Positions 18,015 through 28,432 of a stretch of 64,000 nucleotides of DNA are shown here, piece after piece. Source of the DNA: Bacteroidia bacterium. GTDB taxonomy: Bacteria > Bacteroidota > Bacteroidia > J057. Under the pieces are notes generated by a model. It searched no databases. It worked only from the letters and a program-made list of their open reading frames with translations, and was not told the DNA's origin. Location of the stretch: assembly GCA_041391665.1 (NCBI GenBank), contig JAWKNO010000002.1:2728001-2792000 (forward strand), in the 5' to 3' direction. Position 1 is the stretch's first letter; each line of letters opens with the position of its first letter. The translations under genes and the position numbers were made by a program.

Positions 18015-19838
18015 ATGCACGCGTATTTCCGAATTCTTTCTTTTGGGCGACCTTGGTTTTGGCTGGGGGGAATGGCATTTGTGTTTTTGTTGCTGTACAC
18101 GCTGTTTAGTGCCGTGTCGCTGATTTCGGCGATTCCGTTTCTGGAGATATTATTTTCCCAGGAGCCCATTCCTGCGCCAGCCACACCCTTTAACTTTCTG
18201 GATACCGGATCGGTTAAAGATTATGGCTACTACTATTTGAGTGATTGGATGAGTATCTATGGCAGGCAGACCGTTCTTTTATACTTTTGTTTTTTTCTTC
18301 TGGGGGTCATTATCATCAAAAACCTCGCGCGTTATCTTGCCAGCTATTGTATGGCGCCGCTTGAATTTGGGATTGTTCGCAACATGCGGGATCATATTTT
18401 TTCCCATTTGACAACACTCGATCTACAATTTTTTTCCCGCAACAAAAAAGGTGATACGCTGAATATTCTGACCAGCGATCTTCAGATCATCATGGAATCG
18501 GTGATCAGCACCGTACAGGGCGCGATTCGGGAGCCGTTGACCATGCTGGTATTTCTTTTCACGCTGATTGTGATTTCCTGGAAGTTGACGTTGTTTACGC
18601 TGATTGTATTGCCTCTCACGGCATTAGCAATCAATATGATTGCCCGGCCATTAAAACGAAAGGCGACGAAGGGACAGGCAATTCTCAGTGATTTACTGGC
18701 ACACAATGAGGAATTTATTTCCAGCATTCGCATTGTCAAAGCTTTTCAGAAAGAAAACTTTGAAAAAGAGCGCCACAACCGGCTCAATGAGCGATATACT
18801 CAAATGCAGATTTCGATCCGGAGGAGAACCGAGCTTGCCTCTCCTTTGACCGAAGTGTTGAGTATTACCGTGGTTTGTGCCATTATTTTTATGGGTGGTA
18901 CGATGATTTTGGGCGAAAAAAGTGAAATGAAAGCCTCGGAGTTTATCGGGTTCATTGCCATATTTTCACAGTTTCTTGCCCCTATAAAAGCCTTCTCGGG
19001 TATTGTGAGCAAAATCTCCCGGGGAATTGCCTCTTTTGACCGGGTAGAAACCCTGTTGACTTCTCTGCCAGATATACAAAACAGCCTAAATCCGGTACCA
19101 AAGCCGACGTTTGAAAAGGAAATCCATTTTTCGAAAGTATGGTTCCGGTACGAAGAGGCAGACATCTTAAAAGAGGTTGATTTTGTGATACCCAAAGGTT
19201 CTACCGTAGCAATCGTCGGTCCCAGCGGCGCGGGAAAATCTACCCTGGCAGATCTGATTCCCCGTTTTTACGACCCCTATCAGGGGCAAATTCTGATGGA
19301 TGGGGTAGATATCCGGAGTATGACACTTGCCGATTTGCGTTCACATATCGGTATGGTTACCCAGGAAGGAATCTTGTTTCACGACACCGTTCGCAATAAT
19401 ATCGCCTATGGCCTGGTCAACCCGGATCCCCAGGCTGTGGAAGAAGCTGCCCGTATTGCCAACGCCCATGCATTTATTATGGACTTGCCCAAAGGGTATG
19501 ATACCTTGATTGGTGAGCGGGGTACCCGGTTATCTGGCGGACAAAGGCAAAGGATCAGTATCGCCCGTGCAGTATTGAGAAACCCAGCCATTTTGATCTT
19601 GGATGAAGCAACCTCTAACCTCGATACAGAGTCCGAAAAACTGGTTCAGGAGGCATTGGATCATTTGATGCACAACCGCACCTCCCTGGTGATTGCGCAC
19701 AGACTTTCCACGATTCTTTCCGCAGATATGATTCTTGCGCTGGAAGAAGGGAAAATTGTGGAAATGGGTACTCATGATGAATTGATCAGGATAAACGGCG
19801 TGTATAAACGGCTGTTTGATCTGCAATTTGGTAACTAA
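18015..19838 (+). CDS. MsbA-like ABC exporter (fused permease-ATPase)
   Basis: A 607-residue half-transporter. Residues 1 to about 345 form six TM helices (an unusually long first loop after PFLEILFSQEP). The nucleotide-binding domain has Walker A VGPSGAGKSTLADLIPR, Q-loop MVTQEG, signature LSGGQRQRISIARA, Walker B AILILDEATSNLD and the switch His in VIAHRLSTI. It works as a homodimer. Homologues flip lipid A core or export lipids or drugs; the substrate here is inferred to be a lipid or lipid-linked molecule. About 250 bp of non-coding DNA follow it. Confidence 0.9.
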   Translation: MHAYFRILSFGRPWFWLGGMAFVFLLLYTLFSAVSLISAIPFLEILFSQEPIPAPATPFNFLDTGSVKDYGYYYLSDWMSIYGRQTVLLYFCFFLLGVIIIKNLARYLASYCMAPLEFGIVRNMRDHIFSHLTTLDLQFFSRNKKGDTLNILTSDLQIIMESVISTVQGAIREPLTMLVFLFTLIVISWKLTLFTLIVLPLTALAINMIARPLKRKATKGQAILSDLLAHNEEFISSIRIVKAFQKENFEKERHNRLNERYTQMQISIRRRTELASPLTEVLSITVVCAIIFMGGTMILGEKSEMKASEFIGFIAIFSQFLAPIKAFSGIVSKISRGIASFDRVETLLTSLPDIQNSLNPVPKPTFEKEIHFSKVWFRYEEADILKEVDFVIPKGSTVAIVGPSGAGKSTLADLIPRFYDPYQGQILMDGVDIRSMTLADLRSHIGMVTQEGILFHDTVRNNIAYGLVNPDPQAVEEAARIANAHAFIMDLPKGYDTLIGERGTRLSGGQRQRISIARAVLRNPAILILDEATSNLDTESEKLVQEALDHLMHNRTSLVIAHRLSTILSADMILALEEGKIVEMGTHDELIRINGVYKRLFDLQFGN

Positions 19839-20084
19839 CCTTACATCTCTTAAATTCGTATATAATCAGGAATTTATTCTAATAATTGGCAGAAACCGCT
19901 TGTACACTCTTAAAAAAGAACGGTTCAACCAAATATATTACATAGACTTCCTTCGTTTTCGTACATTTACACAAGATTAGTTATTCCAAGGACTAAAATC
20001 TTTGATATAAAAACTAATTGGTGCGGATGACTCTCTTCAGTTTTAATATTTTTCTTCGTTTTCCAAACCCTCAACTACTGAACA

Positions 20085-23000
20085 ATGCAACAAACTTACA
20101 AGTTTACTGACATTCAGAATCTGAATAACACTCCATTCAGGTTTTCTCTCCTCGTAGTTTTCCTACTACTTGCAGGAACAATGATTTCGACCTCTGCTTT
20201 TGCTGTGGTTAAAACCAGTAAAGGAACCGGGGACTGGACTGACCCCAACAACTGGAACCCCATCGGTGTGCCTGTGGCGGCTGATGATGTTACGATCGCT
20301 TCTGGGCATATCGTGACTATGCCTTCCGTAGGTGTAGCCCTTACTGAGTGTAATAATCTGACCATTCAAGCGGGTGCCACGATGATTCTTCTCAGCCGGG
20401 ATCATACTACTCACGGTACAACCACGGTCAATGGTAGTTTGCTTGACACACAAAATTCTGGTGCCAATATTTTTATAGGAAAAGTTACCGTTGGTGCTTC
20501 AGGTTCCTGGAATACCTCCGGCATCTCTAATGTCAACAATTTGGTTTTCAGAGGAGGGTTGGAAAACAACGGCGTTAGCTTTATTATCAATAAAGCGACT
20601 TTTAATACTAATAATCAGACGATCAGTGGTACCAGTGCGATTTCTTTTCCGGGAACTGTGATCGTGGGTGCCGGAATCGAACTCACCAATAACAACATTG
20701 CCGGCCTTTCCTTTGGGCCGATAGCCAACTTAAACGGGGTGGATGCTGCCTCCAAATTCATCAACCAGACAACCATGACCTACAAGCATAAAAATGCGCC
20801 TATGTTGATTGGTTTGGTTGATTTTTCTCCGGTCGGAAATACCGTCATCTACAATCGCGATGGCGTCAAACAGGCAGTTTTGGGTACAACTTATTACAAC
20901 CTGGTAATCGGCCCTGACCCTCTGCTGAGCAATTTTGATCATGAAGCTACAGCGAATATCGTTGTACTCAACGACTTTACCGTACAAAATGGCGCTGAAT
21001 TTCTCGTGAAGGGGTTTGATCTTGCCGTAACTGGAAATACTCTCATTCAGGGTTTGTTTACCGATGCAGATCTCTTGGGAACCACCACATTGGCTAATGT
21101 GGAGCTGTCTTCCGGCGGCTATATTGATGGCAACAATGCCAGCCATGGTACGATCAATATCAATGGTAATCTTTCTGTCCCGGCAGGTACAGGTCAAATT
21201 GACGAAGGGGTTGTAACTGTAACCGGTACAACTTCCATTTCTGCTGGTGCAACCCTTTTGATCGGAAGTCAGTTTGGAACAAAAACCTTTGGTCAGGTAG
21301 ATATCGCTGCAACGGGTAAATGGGAGTTCCTGGTAAATAATGCAGCAACTGTTGCCACTTTTACCGGCGCAGTGAATAACAATGGGACATTTACAGCTCA
21401 AAAAGGTACCTATACCTTCCAGGGGATATTTAACAATACAGCTACGGGTATTTTTAATGTGAATGCCGCAGGGCTTCTGACTTTAGAAACTCATTTTGTT
21501 AATAATGGTACGGCAAACTTTCCGGCGGGGGCATTTACCTTTCACAACAGTACCATCAGCGGGTCTTCCCCTTTGGTATTCAATGGCGATATAACGGTAG
21601 GTGCGGGATTTATGACTACCAATAGCAATACCGGAGGTATAACCCTTAATGCTGTTTTGAACGGCACAGATGGTGCCTCTAATTTCCGTAACGAACAATC
21701 ATTTACCTACAACCCGACTCTGCGGAATATTCCCATGGCAACCGGAATCCTTACGGCATCTACAGTCGGGAATACATTCCGTTACTCCCGAGTAGGTTCA
21801 GACCAGGATGTCAAAGGCACCACCTACCATAACCTTGTATTTGAAAATGGTACCGTGCGGACCCTCAACAATGGAAATGTTGTAGTGAATGGAAATCTGA
21901 CGAATACGATTAGCCAGGTTGGGGCAGGGATTATTACCATAGCCGGTGGAGGGCCGCAGGTTCTCAGTGGTGGCGGTACTTTCTTAAACCTGACGGTCAA
22001 CAAACCTACTGAAGCCCTTACGCTGACAAGCGACATTACGGTAACCAACGCCCTGACAATCAGCAGCGGACTTGTTATTACAGGTTTGAATATCATTCAC
22101 CTGAGTACTACCGGTACACTGAGTGAAACACCTACCGCTTATATCTTTGGGCTTGTGGAAGCAGAGCGCACTCTGGGGGGAGGTTCTACTAGTACTTTTG
22201 GAAATATTGGTCTGGATATTACCTCTTCGGCAGGCAATCCATTGGGATTAACACTGGTTGGAAGAAGTACTGCTACCCCTGTACTTACAGGCGGAATCAA
22301 CAGAGCTTTTCTGGTAGTCCCGACCAATAATGCAGCACTGAATGCTTCCATAACATTCAAATACCTGGATGCAGATATCATCGGGCTGGTCGAAGGAAAC
22401 TTTGTGTTACTGCATAATACCGGAGGTGGATTTGTGAATATAGGTGGTACCTTGAATGCGGGCCTTAATCAAATGACCGTTTCCGGAATCAACTCCTTTG
22501 GAGGAATAACTGTTGGCGATCCTGCCAGCTTCCCGGTAGAATGGCTTGATTTCCAGGCAGTGAATGACCCTATGGGCGTTGTCCTTAGCTGGAGTACAGC
22601 TTTCGAACTAAACAACGACTACTTCCTGGTAGAAAGATCTGTAGATGGAAATCTGTTTTCGGCTATCGGAAAGGTAGAAGGATCCGGAACGACCAGCGAT
22701 ATCAGTACTTATACCTTTAATGATCACGAAGCGCTGAATCTCAATAGTAATGTATTTTATTACCGCCTCAAGCAAGTGGATCTCAACGGACAGTTTGACT
22801 ATTCCAATATTGTTGAAATACGTTTGGAATCAACCGTGTCTCTGGAGTTAAAAGCCTTCCCTTCGCCTTTTACAGACGAACTGACCATTCAGCTGTTTCA
22901 AAATGATCTCGCTGCAAATTCAACCCTAAAGCTTGTCGATATGGCCGGTAAACTGATCTGGAGCCAGAATGTTGGGCATGATTCGGGGACCTATGACTTT

Positions 23001-23090
23001 TCAGTTCCGACCGCCGGGCTTTCTTCCGGTATCTACACGGTGATGGTTCAATCCGGGAATACCGTAAAATATGTAAGAGTAGTAAAATAA
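20085..23090 (+). CDS. Large T9SS-secreted repetitive beta protein
   Basis: A 1001-residue secreted protein. After a signal (FSLLVVFLLLAGTMISTSAFA) it begins GTGDWTDPNNWNPIGVP, the opening of many Bacteroidota surface proteins that continue as a right-handed beta-helix. Repeated short strands of the type NNGTFTAQKGTYTFQG run to about residue 800. A fibronectin-like segment (VEWLDFQAVNDPMGVVLSWSTAFELNND) precedes the T9SS type A sorting domain (AFPSPFTDELTI ... GIYTVMVQSG). Probably an adhesin or cell-surface structural protein. It is paralogous to the next gene. About 245 bp of A/T-rich non-coding DNA precede it; no promoter there is convincing. Confidence 0.85.
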   Translation: MQQTYKFTDIQNLNNTPFRFSLLVVFLLLAGTMISTSAFAVVKTSKGTGDWTDPNNWNPIGVPVAADDVTIASGHIVTMPSVGVALTECNNLTIQAGATMILLSRDHTTHGTTTVNGSLLDTQNSGANIFIGKVTVGASGSWNTSGISNVNNLVFRGGLENNGVSFIINKATFNTNNQTISGTSAISFPGTVIVGAGIELTNNNIAGLSFGPIANLNGVDAASKFINQTTMTYKHKNAPMLIGLVDFSPVGNTVIYNRDGVKQAVLGTTYYNLVIGPDPLLSNFDHEATANIVVLNDFTVQNGAEFLVKGFDLAVTGNTLIQGLFTDADLLGTTTLANVELSSGGYIDGNNASHGTININGNLSVPAGTGQIDEGVVTVTGTTSISAGATLLIGSQFGTKTFGQVDIAATGKWEFLVNNAATVATFTGAVNNNGTFTAQKGTYTFQGIFNNTATGIFNVNAAGLLTLETHFVNNGTANFPAGAFTFHNSTISGSSPLVFNGDITVGAGFMTTNSNTGGITLNAVLNGTDGASNFRNEQSFTYNPTLRNIPMATGILTASTVGNTFRYSRVGSDQDVKGTTYHNLVFENGTVRTLNNGNVVVNGNLTNTISQVGAGIITIAGGGPQVLSGGGTFLNLTVNKPTEALTLTSDITVTNALTISSGLVITGLNIIHLSTTGTLSETPTAYIFGLVEAERTLGGGSTSTFGNIGLDITSSAGNPLGLTLVGRSTATPVLTGGINRAFLVVPTNNAALNASITFKYLDADIIGLVEGNFVLLHNTGGGFVNIGGTLNAGLNQMTVSGINSFGGITVGDPASFPVEWLDFQAVNDPMGVVLSWSTAFELNNDYFLVERSVDGNLFSAIGKVEGSGTTSDISTYTFNDHEALNLNSNVFYYRLKQVDLNGQFDYSNIVEIRLESTVSLELKAFPSPFTDELTIQLFQNDLAANSTLKLVDMAGKLIWSQNVGHDSGTYDFSVPTAGLSSGIYTVMVQSGNTVKYVRVVK

Positions 23091-23148
23091 GCTTCCGCAA
23101 AGGGATTTTCTTACAAATCCTTTCCGCTCAGGCATAAAAACAAACCTT

Positions 23149-23182
23149 TCACCGGGCAGATATTGTCCGGTGATTGTTTTTT
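23149..23182 (+). terminator. Rho-independent terminator
   Basis: The 7-bp stem TCACCGG / CCGGTGA (23149-23155, 23167-23173), extended by partial internal pairing, is followed by TTGTTTTTTAT. It ends transcription of the first repetitive protein 66 bp before the next start codon. Confidence 0.8.
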
Positions 23183-23247
23183 ATACAAATTAGTCCAAAC
23201 TGTGAATATTCGAAAGGAAATAAATATAGTAACAAGAAAAAGACTTT

Positions 23248-25914
23248 ATGGCTAAAAACTACTCGTGTATTTCCCTGCTTTTGGTTCTTTTAAACATTCT
23301 CTTATTTACCCAGATAGCCTTTGGCGTGAATATTCAAAGCATTGATTCGGGAGACTGGGCCAATCCGGCGATATGGTCCACAAATGCTGTTCCCGATTCC
23401 TCAGATAATGTTTTCATCAAAAGCGGGCATACAATTACCCTTCCTGTTTCCGGTCCTACTCCTACCTGTACTGATCTTGTGATAGAGCAGGGGGGGGCGA
23501 TTGTGATCCAGAATAAAAACTTTACGATTCACGGTACAACCACAGTAGCCGGCCAACTGACTGACACTGATAATGCCGGTAATAATTTGTTTTTGGGTAA
23601 AGTAATCATCACTGCTACCGGTGTCTGGAATACGGATGCACTGACCAGCGCGCCCCGGCTTGTATTTACCCAGGGCATTGAAAACAATGGGCAGGCACTT
23701 TTTCGCAGGTGTAAGTTTGAACAAAACAGCCAGACCCTATCCGGATCATCACCATTTATTTTTGAAGATAATCTGTATCTCGGTACGGGCATTAGTCTGT
23801 CGAATGAAGGAACGCTGATTTTCCATAATGGGGATATTTATGGAGATGATAACACATCGACTTTTGTCAATAAAGGTACTTTTGAAACCCGGTCAGCTAA
23901 TGCCCCTGTTCAGGTGGCTGCCGCAGACTTTTCTTCAGAAGGGAATACGGTCATTTATAATCGCGCGGGTACAATGAAAGTACGGGCGACTACCTATTAT
24001 AATCTGGTCATTTCAGTCGACGCTACAGGAGCCAATTCCAAAAGAAGCCTCACAGCAGGCACAACACGTGTGCTAAACCGGTTAACAATAGAATCTGGGG
24101 CAACCCTTCAGCCGGAGAATGAAAATCTGATCGTAGAGGGAACAATGGAAATATTTGGGACATTCTATGACAATGCAATAGCCGGCACCAATACGTTTTA
24201 TGATGTGGATTTATCCGGGGGAATCATTGATGGGACCGGGTCAGAGTATCCGGTGATAAAAATTACCGGTACCCTCTCTGTATCTACCGCGGATGGTAAT
24301 ATTGAGGAAGCTAAACTTACCTCTACCGGAAAAACAGTTATCCATTCAGGGAGAAAACTGCTGATTAATTCTGCGGTTGGAGACAAAGTATTTGGTTCGC
24401 TGGAAATAGCTGAAGACGCACAATTTATAGATAATACAAATACCGGTCTGATTTCATTCACCGGTCCTGTCGACATTTTCGGCGCACTGGCACTTGACAA
24501 AGGTTTTCACAAATTTGATGGCCCTGTCACCATTCTCGGTGATTCCGGCGTATTTCTCACGCTTGCTTCCAAAGGTACTTTCAGGTTTAATAAAGGACTT
24601 TTTAATCATGGCCGGTTTATCATGAGTTCCGATAGTTTATGGATACGAAAAGAGATTGGGGGGACTGCACCGATAAGTCTGAATCATATTATTTATATCC
24701 CCAATAAAGACACCCTTGTCAATTCCAATACCGGCGGCCTCAGACTCTCCGGATTATTGAATGGCTCCGGTAAGGAGTCAGTTTTTATCAACCGCGGACT
24801 CTTGGTATATGAACCTTCAGATCCGAACCCGCCTATGAAAGTAGGTAAAATGGATCTTTGTTCTTATCCCGGCAACACCCTAGTTTTTGGTTCTGAAAAG
24901 AAAGACCAACTGATACCGGGCGGTTGTTATTACAATATCGGCTTTGAAAAGGGAACCCGAAAACTGCTGTCAAATGGCGACATCTCCGTTCTTGGAAATA
25001 TTTATAACTCCGTCGAGATCCGTACCGGCGAGGATATTCTTACCGGAGGGTCCATTCATCTGACAGGAGATAGCCTTCAGGAAATTATGGGTTGGGGCGA
25101 TCCGATTTTTCCTACGATCGTGATTGACAAACCTTCAGGTCATGCATTTTTACACCATCATATTACTATGAAGGATGGCTTGTTTATGGTTTCCGGTATT
25201 TTGGAAACAGATACCGCGTATGTATTACTTTCTGAATCTGGTATTATTCAGGAAACGGAGACTGCGTATATCAAGGGAAAAGTTGCTGCGCTGCGCACCA
25301 TTGGCAATGGCGCTACCCGGGAGTTTGGGGGTATGGGACTAAAAATAAAAGTCTCAGCAGGAAGTTCTATGGGAGAAACGCTGGTTGTAAGAACAACCGG
25401 ATCCGCCTATGAGCCTGGTCAGATTGATCGATACTTTGAGGTATTCCCAACATACAATTCCAATCTTGACGCTACGGTCGAGTTTACCTACATGGAACAT
25501 GAAATTTCAGGTGCTGAGGAAGAAGACCTGGTCATGGAAACCAAAACGGGTCAGAACTATTTTGAAACTTTAGGCGGCAGAGTGCTGACCAACAGCAATA
25601 TTGTCAGAAAAACCCGGATAAACGAATTTGGCGTCATTGCGGTTCGGGCTACCAGCCTCGCAGTAAACGCCTATCCTTCCCCCTTTTTTGATGGAAACCT
25701 GACGATAGACTATGTGGTTGCCGAGACGCAGGTAGTCGACATCCGGATTATGGATATTGCGGGCCGCACATTTGTAAAGCAGCGGGTTTTGGCAGAAGCC
25801 GGGAAAAACCAGTTTGTCGTCTCCGACGTCAATCTTGCAGCGGGCATTTATTTTGTACGTGTCGGAGGAAACAGTCAGTCAGGGTATGCAAAAATTGTGA
25901 AGCGCACGCTGTGA
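23248..25914 (+). CDS. Large T9SS-secreted repetitive beta protein (paralogue)
   Basis: An 888-residue paralogue of the preceding gene with the same plan: signal peptide, opening SGDWANPAIWSTNAVPDSSD, beta-helix-like repeats with matching landmarks (HGTTTVAGQLTDTDNAGNN versus HGTTTVNGSLLDTQNSGAN), and a C-terminal T9SS type A domain (AYPSPFFDGNLTIDY ... GIYFVRVGG). It lacks the fibronectin-like VEWLDF segment of the first copy, which accounts for much of the length difference. A tandem duplication followed by strong divergence is likely. Surface attachment or export by T9SS is inferred from the sorting domain. Confidence 0.84.
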   Translation: MAKNYSCISLLLVLLNILLFTQIAFGVNIQSIDSGDWANPAIWSTNAVPDSSDNVFIKSGHTITLPVSGPTPTCTDLVIEQGGAIVIQNKNFTIHGTTTVAGQLTDTDNAGNNLFLGKVIITATGVWNTDALTSAPRLVFTQGIENNGQALFRRCKFEQNSQTLSGSSPFIFEDNLYLGTGISLSNEGTLIFHNGDIYGDDNTSTFVNKGTFETRSANAPVQVAAADFSSEGNTVIYNRAGTMKVRATTYYNLVISVDATGANSKRSLTAGTTRVLNRLTIESGATLQPENENLIVEGTMEIFGTFYDNAIAGTNTFYDVDLSGGIIDGTGSEYPVIKITGTLSVSTADGNIEEAKLTSTGKTVIHSGRKLLINSAVGDKVFGSLEIAEDAQFIDNTNTGLISFTGPVDIFGALALDKGFHKFDGPVTILGDSGVFLTLASKGTFRFNKGLFNHGRFIMSSDSLWIRKEIGGTAPISLNHIIYIPNKDTLVNSNTGGLRLSGLLNGSGKESVFINRGLLVYEPSDPNPPMKVGKMDLCSYPGNTLVFGSEKKDQLIPGGCYYNIGFEKGTRKLLSNGDISVLGNIYNSVEIRTGEDILTGGSIHLTGDSLQEIMGWGDPIFPTIVIDKPSGHAFLHHHITMKDGLFMVSGILETDTAYVLLSESGIIQETETAYIKGKVAALRTIGNGATREFGGMGLKIKVSAGSSMGETLVVRTTGSAYEPGQIDRYFEVFPTYNSNLDATVEFTYMEHEISGAEEEDLVMETKTGQNYFETLGGRVLTNSNIVRKTRINEFGVIAVRATSLAVNAYPSPFFDGNLTIDYVVAETQVVDIRIMDIAGRTFVKQRVLAEAGKNQFVVSDVNLAAGIYFVRVGGNSQSGYAKIVKRTL

Positions 25915-25916
25915 TT

Positions 25917-26945
25917 TCAGGAAGCGGGCGCATTTTTGTGCAAGCGGCCTTTTGAAAAAATGCGAATGCCGCTGTCTGTTCCTTTCCTTAAGGCAATTTG
26001 TTCATCTTCGGGCAAGTGAGTGAAGTCCTTACATTCATCGGAGCAGCAGCCCTCGTATTTTTCGCTACAGGAAGGGCATTGGATAAACAGCAGGTTGCAG
26101 GTTACATTTTTGCAATTGGTGTGGGTATCGCACAACGCCCCGCACTGATGACAGTGGGCGATCACTTCATCGGATATCCGCTCGCCCAACCTTTCGTCGA
26201 AGACGAAGTTTTTGCCGATAAACTTATTTTCCAGTCCGGCTGCTGCCACATCATGTGCATATTTGATAATGCCCCCTTCGAGCTGAAACACCTTCTCAAA
26301 TCCGCGATGGCGAAACCATGCGCTGGCCTTTTCGCAGCGGATACCGCCTGTACAATACATGACAATGTTTTTGTCCTTGTGTGTCTGCAAAATATCTTCT
26401 ACGATTGGCAATGAATCTCGAAAAGTTTCTACATCAGGTAAAATCGCTTCTTTAAAGTGCCCGACTTCGCTTTCGTAGTGATTGCGCATATCAATCACTA
26501 CCGTATCTTCCCGGGAGGTGATTTCGTTGAAGGCTGCGGCGCTAAGGTGGATGCCTTTGTCGGTGACATCAAATGTTTCGTCATTCAGACCGTCAGCCAG
26601 AATTTTCGGACGAACTTTAATTTTCAGTTTGAAGAAAGACTTTCCGGTGTCCTCTACCGCAATATTGAGTCTGATTCCGCGCAGAAAACTGATCTGATTG
26701 AGCTCCGCCTGAAACAACGTCATCTTCGATTCTGGTACGGAAATCTGCGCATTAATGCCTTCAGAAGCGATATAGACTCTACCCAATACGCCTAACTCTT
26801 CCCATTTTCTGTACAAATCGTTGCGAAATCCTACGGGGTCGGAAATTTTCGCGTACTGGTAAAATGAGAGCGTCATACGTTGCTCTTTATCCTGGAGTAT
26901 AGCGAGTTTTAGTTCTTTTCCGTTGATCTTGTTGAATAAAGCCAT
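25917..26945 (-). CDS. trhO: tRNA uridine(34) hydroxylase TrhO (rhodanese-type)
   Basis: A 342-residue enzyme for oxygen-dependent hydroxylation of U34 in tRNA (formation of ho5U). It has the N-terminal acylphosphatase-like domain (GRVYIASEGINAQISVP), a central rhodanese domain with the active-site loop CTGGIRCEKASAWFRHRGF, and a C-terminal Cys-rich part (HCHQCGALCDTHTNC, CPSCSEKYEGCCSDEC) that probably binds zinc. This matches the long YceA/TrhO form. Its last codon ends 3 bp from the convergent paralogue gene. Confidence 0.9.
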   Translation of the reverse strand: MALFNKINGKELKLAILQDKEQRMTLSFYQYAKISDPVGFRNDLYRKWEELGVLGRVYIASEGINAQISVPESKMTLFQAELNQISFLRGIRLNIAVEDTGKSFFKLKIKVRPKILADGLNDETFDVTDKGIHLSAAAFNEITSREDTVVIDMRNHYESEVGHFKEAILPDVETFRDSLPIVEDILQTHKDKNIVMYCTGGIRCEKASAWFRHRGFEKVFQLEGGIIKYAHDVAAAGLENKFIGKNFVFDERLGERISDEVIAHCHQCGALCDTHTNCKNVTCNLLFIQCPSCSEKYEGCCSDECKDFTHLPEDEQIALRKGTDSGIRIFSKGRLHKNAPAS

Positions 26946-27044
26946 AGTGTGAATATGAGAAAATCTGTCTGTATATTTGTCTTTTTGCTACAATATTGCA
27001 ATACTTGCTATTACAAAAATTATTGCTGCCATTATTTTTGATAA

Positions 27045-28328
27045 ATGAAAAACCGATTATCCACGTCTGTCATCATTGGCTCCGCGGTCGTTTTCTTTAT
27101 TTTGGGTTACATTTTCATCCAGAATATTCAACCCGAAACCTCCCAATCTCTTACATCAGCTGCACACAAAGTTACGGAGAATCAGCCAAATTCCCCAAAG
27201 TTGTTGTATGGTATTCCTATTGATTCCATGGTTGTGATCAATCAGGTCATACGGGCAAATGAAAATCTCTCGGAAATTCTGTCCCGCTACAACGTACCTG
27301 CTGCCACTGTATTTAAAATTGCAACCCTCCCCAAGGAGATCTTTGATGTTCGCCGTTTGCTCGTTGATAAATCCTATACGATCATTCACGGCAAGGATTC
27401 GATGCGAACCGCCAAAAGTTTTATCTACTATCCCAATGCCATCGACTATGTGGTCATCAATTTTGATGATTCGATTAAAATTGAAACGGGTCAGCACCCG
27501 GTAGATACGGTAGAACATTCGCTTTCCGGTACAATCAACTCTTCTCTCTACCAGTCCATCATTGATGAAGGAGGATCGCCGGCACTGGTCAGCGAACTTG
27601 CCGATGTCTATGCGTGGGCGATAGATTTTTTCGGATTACAACAGGGCGATTGTTATAAAATGGTTTACACTACGCTTGAGGTTCAGGGAGAATCTGCGGG
27701 TTTTGGTAAAATCCAGTCCGCTGTTTTTCATCATGCCAACCGCGAGTATATGGCTTATGGTTTTGATCAGGGAGAAGGATTTGAATATTTTGATGAAAAC
27801 GGTAACAGCCTTCGCAAGACCTTTTTGAAAGCACCGCTGAAATATTCGCGTATCAGTTCTCATTTTTCCTACAATCGTTTTCACCCTGTGCTGAAAATCC
27901 GCCGCCCACATCTGGGCGTTGATTATGCTGCCCCTGTAGGTACACCGGTAGTAGCCGTTGGCGATGGGGTAGTGGTGAGTGCAGCTTATAATGGCGGGGC
28001 TGGTAAAATGGTGAAAATCAGACATAATAGTAACTATATGACGGCCTACCTCCATCTTTCCCGCTTTGGCGACGGGGTTCGTGAGGGTTCAGCGATTCGC
28101 CAGGGTGATATCATTGGTTTTGTTGGAAGTACCGGCATATCTACCGGGCCACACCTCGATTTTCGCTTCTACAAAAATGGGGTACCCGTGGATCCTCTTC
28201 AGGTGGATCCGCCTTCGGCCAGTCCTATCTGCGAGCAGTATATGGAAGATTTTCTCGAAGTCATCGCTTTTCAGCAAGAGAAGCTTGACAAGATCGGCGA
28301 AAACACCCGATATCTCGCTATGGAATAA
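27045..28328 (+). CDS. M23 family murein endopeptidase
   Basis: A 427-residue membrane-anchored or periplasmic peptidase. An N-terminal TM segment (VIIGSAVVFFILGYIFI) is followed by OapA/LysM-like and mixed domains. The LytM/M23 domain spans about residues 275-385 with the zinc motif HLGVDYAAPVGTP, HLSRF and the catalytic HLDFRFYKNG, all ligands present. It probably cleaves peptide cross-links in peptidoglycan during growth or division. It stands as a single transcription unit ended by the terminator at 28368. Confidence 0.88.
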   Translation: MKNRLSTSVIIGSAVVFFILGYIFIQNIQPETSQSLTSAAHKVTENQPNSPKLLYGIPIDSMVVINQVIRANENLSEILSRYNVPAATVFKIATLPKEIFDVRRLLVDKSYTIIHGKDSMRTAKSFIYYPNAIDYVVINFDDSIKIETGQHPVDTVEHSLSGTINSSLYQSIIDEGGSPALVSELADVYAWAIDFFGLQQGDCYKMVYTTLEVQGESAGFGKIQSAVFHHANREYMAYGFDQGEGFEYFDENGNSLRKTFLKAPLKYSRISSHFSYNRFHPVLKIRRPHLGVDYAAPVGTPVVAVGDGVVVSAAYNGGAGKMVKIRHNSNYMTAYLHLSRFGDGVREGSAIRQGDIIGFVGSTGISTGPHLDFRFYKNGVPVDPLQVDPPSASPICEQYMEDFLEVIAFQQEKLDKIGENTRYLAME

Positions 28329-28367
28329 TCTACGCTTAATGTTAACGTTTTACATCTAACTTAAAAT

Positions 28368-28397
28368 GCGGGCCTTTTTTGAGGCCCGTATTTTTTT
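28368..28397 (+). terminator. Rho-independent terminator
   Basis: The stem CGGGCCT / AGGCCCG (28369-28375 and 28382-28388) encloses a T-rich loop and is followed by seven T residues (28391-28397). It ends the M23 peptidase transcript. Confidence 0.85.
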
Positions 28398-28432
28398 GCT
28401 TAATTGCAAATTGGTATATAATTACGACTCGC

